In this document: positions 63,907 through 64,000 of the stretch, piece by piece
How the letters are laid out: the number at the start of each line of letters is the position of its first letter
How positions within the stretch are numbered: the first letter of the stretch is position 1
NCBI GenBank assembly: GCA_001458075.1
Contig: LN899469.1
Location: 2,144,659-2,208,658, forward strand
DNA length: 64,000 nucleotides
Source of the DNA: Idiomarinaceae bacterium HL-53
Lineage (GTDB): Bacteria > Pseudomonadota > Gammaproteobacteria > Enterobacterales > Alteromonadaceae
Direction: 5' to 3'
Made by a program: the position numbers and the translations under genes
The notes under the pieces: model-generated
Database searches by the model: none
Seen by the model: only the letters and a program-made list of their open reading frames with translations
What the model was told of the DNA's origin: nothing

Positions 63907-64000
63907 TTACTGAGCTGCGCGAACTTCTTCACGGCCTCGGTAAGCAACCTGGCCGAGCTCTTGCTCTATACGCAGAAGCTGATTGTATTTAGCAACGCGA
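63907..64000 (-). CDS. eno: enolase, C-terminal end (cut by window edge)
   Basis: The last 31 codons of enolase: RVAKYNQLLRIEQELGQVAY, then RGREEVRAAQ and a TAA at 63907-63909. The RxAKYNQLLRIEEELG ending is a hallmark of enolase, which interconverts 2-phosphoglycerate and phosphoenolpyruvate. The rest lies beyond base 64000. Confidence 0.92.
   Translation of the reverse strand, partial: RVAKYNQLLRIEQELGQVAYRGREEVRAAQ

Overview
The window looks like chromosome from a marine gammaproteobacterium of the Alteromonadales, most likely Idiomarinaceae (Idiomarina, Pseudidiomarina or Aliidiomarina). That placement is inferred from gene content and order: clpS-cspD, yejK/yejL/yejM, pspABC/pspF-sapABCDF, recA-pncC-mutS-rpoS-nlpD-pcm-surE-truD-ispF-ispD-ftsB-eno, a full phenylalanine/tyrosine degradation set, and several secreted or lipidated peptidases. 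No marker in the window fixes the genus.

Layout. Positions 1-3.8 kb hold clpS (cut by the window edge), cspD and the yejK / yejL-yejM pair. A tRNA-Pro(GGG) gene at 3867-3943 is the integration site of a 5.5-kb mobile island (3891-9416). The island is bounded by a perfect 56-bp direct repeat of the tRNA 3' part. It carries a tyrosine integrase, a two-gene cargo operon (helical-repeat-like protein plus lipoprotein), a serine recombinase, a long gene-free segment with phased repeats, a small acidic protein and a KilA-N protein that appears frameshifted. From 9.5 to 30.5 kb are mostly envelope and housekeeping genes: ltaE, a TraF-like outer-membrane protein, kdkA-waaA for lipopolysaccharide Kdo, yvcK, an M14 peptidase, dcd-mrp, metG, a PilZ protein, hspQ, a HIT protein, gamma-glutamyltransferase, a rhombosortase and an S9 peptidase. 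From 30.5 to 37.7 kb is the Phe/Tyr catabolic locus (phhA-phhB, tyrR, hpd-hmgA-fahA-maiA), with TyrR-box-like sequences in front of all three transcription units. It is followed by methionine gamma-lyase. From 39 to 47 kb is the phage-shock operon pspABC with a sigma-54 type promoter, facing pspF, which runs by overlapping genes into sapABCDF. Then come putP, a patatin, an EAL/HDOD protein, a DUF885 protein, recA with a clear SOS box, pncC, mutS, and the rpoS-to-enolase block.

How the genes work together. The Phe/Tyr cluster encodes hydroxylation of phenylalanine, pterin recycling, and tyrosine breakdown from hydroxyphenylpyruvate to fumarate and acetoacetate; the aminotransferase is not here. 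Psp and Sap proteins serve the inner membrane. KdkA/WaaA and YejM concern lipopolysaccharide.

The most unusual part is the tRNA-Pro island. It has sets of an 8-bp motif at an exact 12-bp period at both ends (likely integrase arm sites). It has six tandem 11-bp iteron-like units plus a seventh copy beside AT-rich DNA, yet no recognisable replication protein. It has a cluster of GTGTATC/GATACAC motifs in front of the serine recombinase, and a terminator with no gene in front of it. Its two cargo proteins are not recognised.
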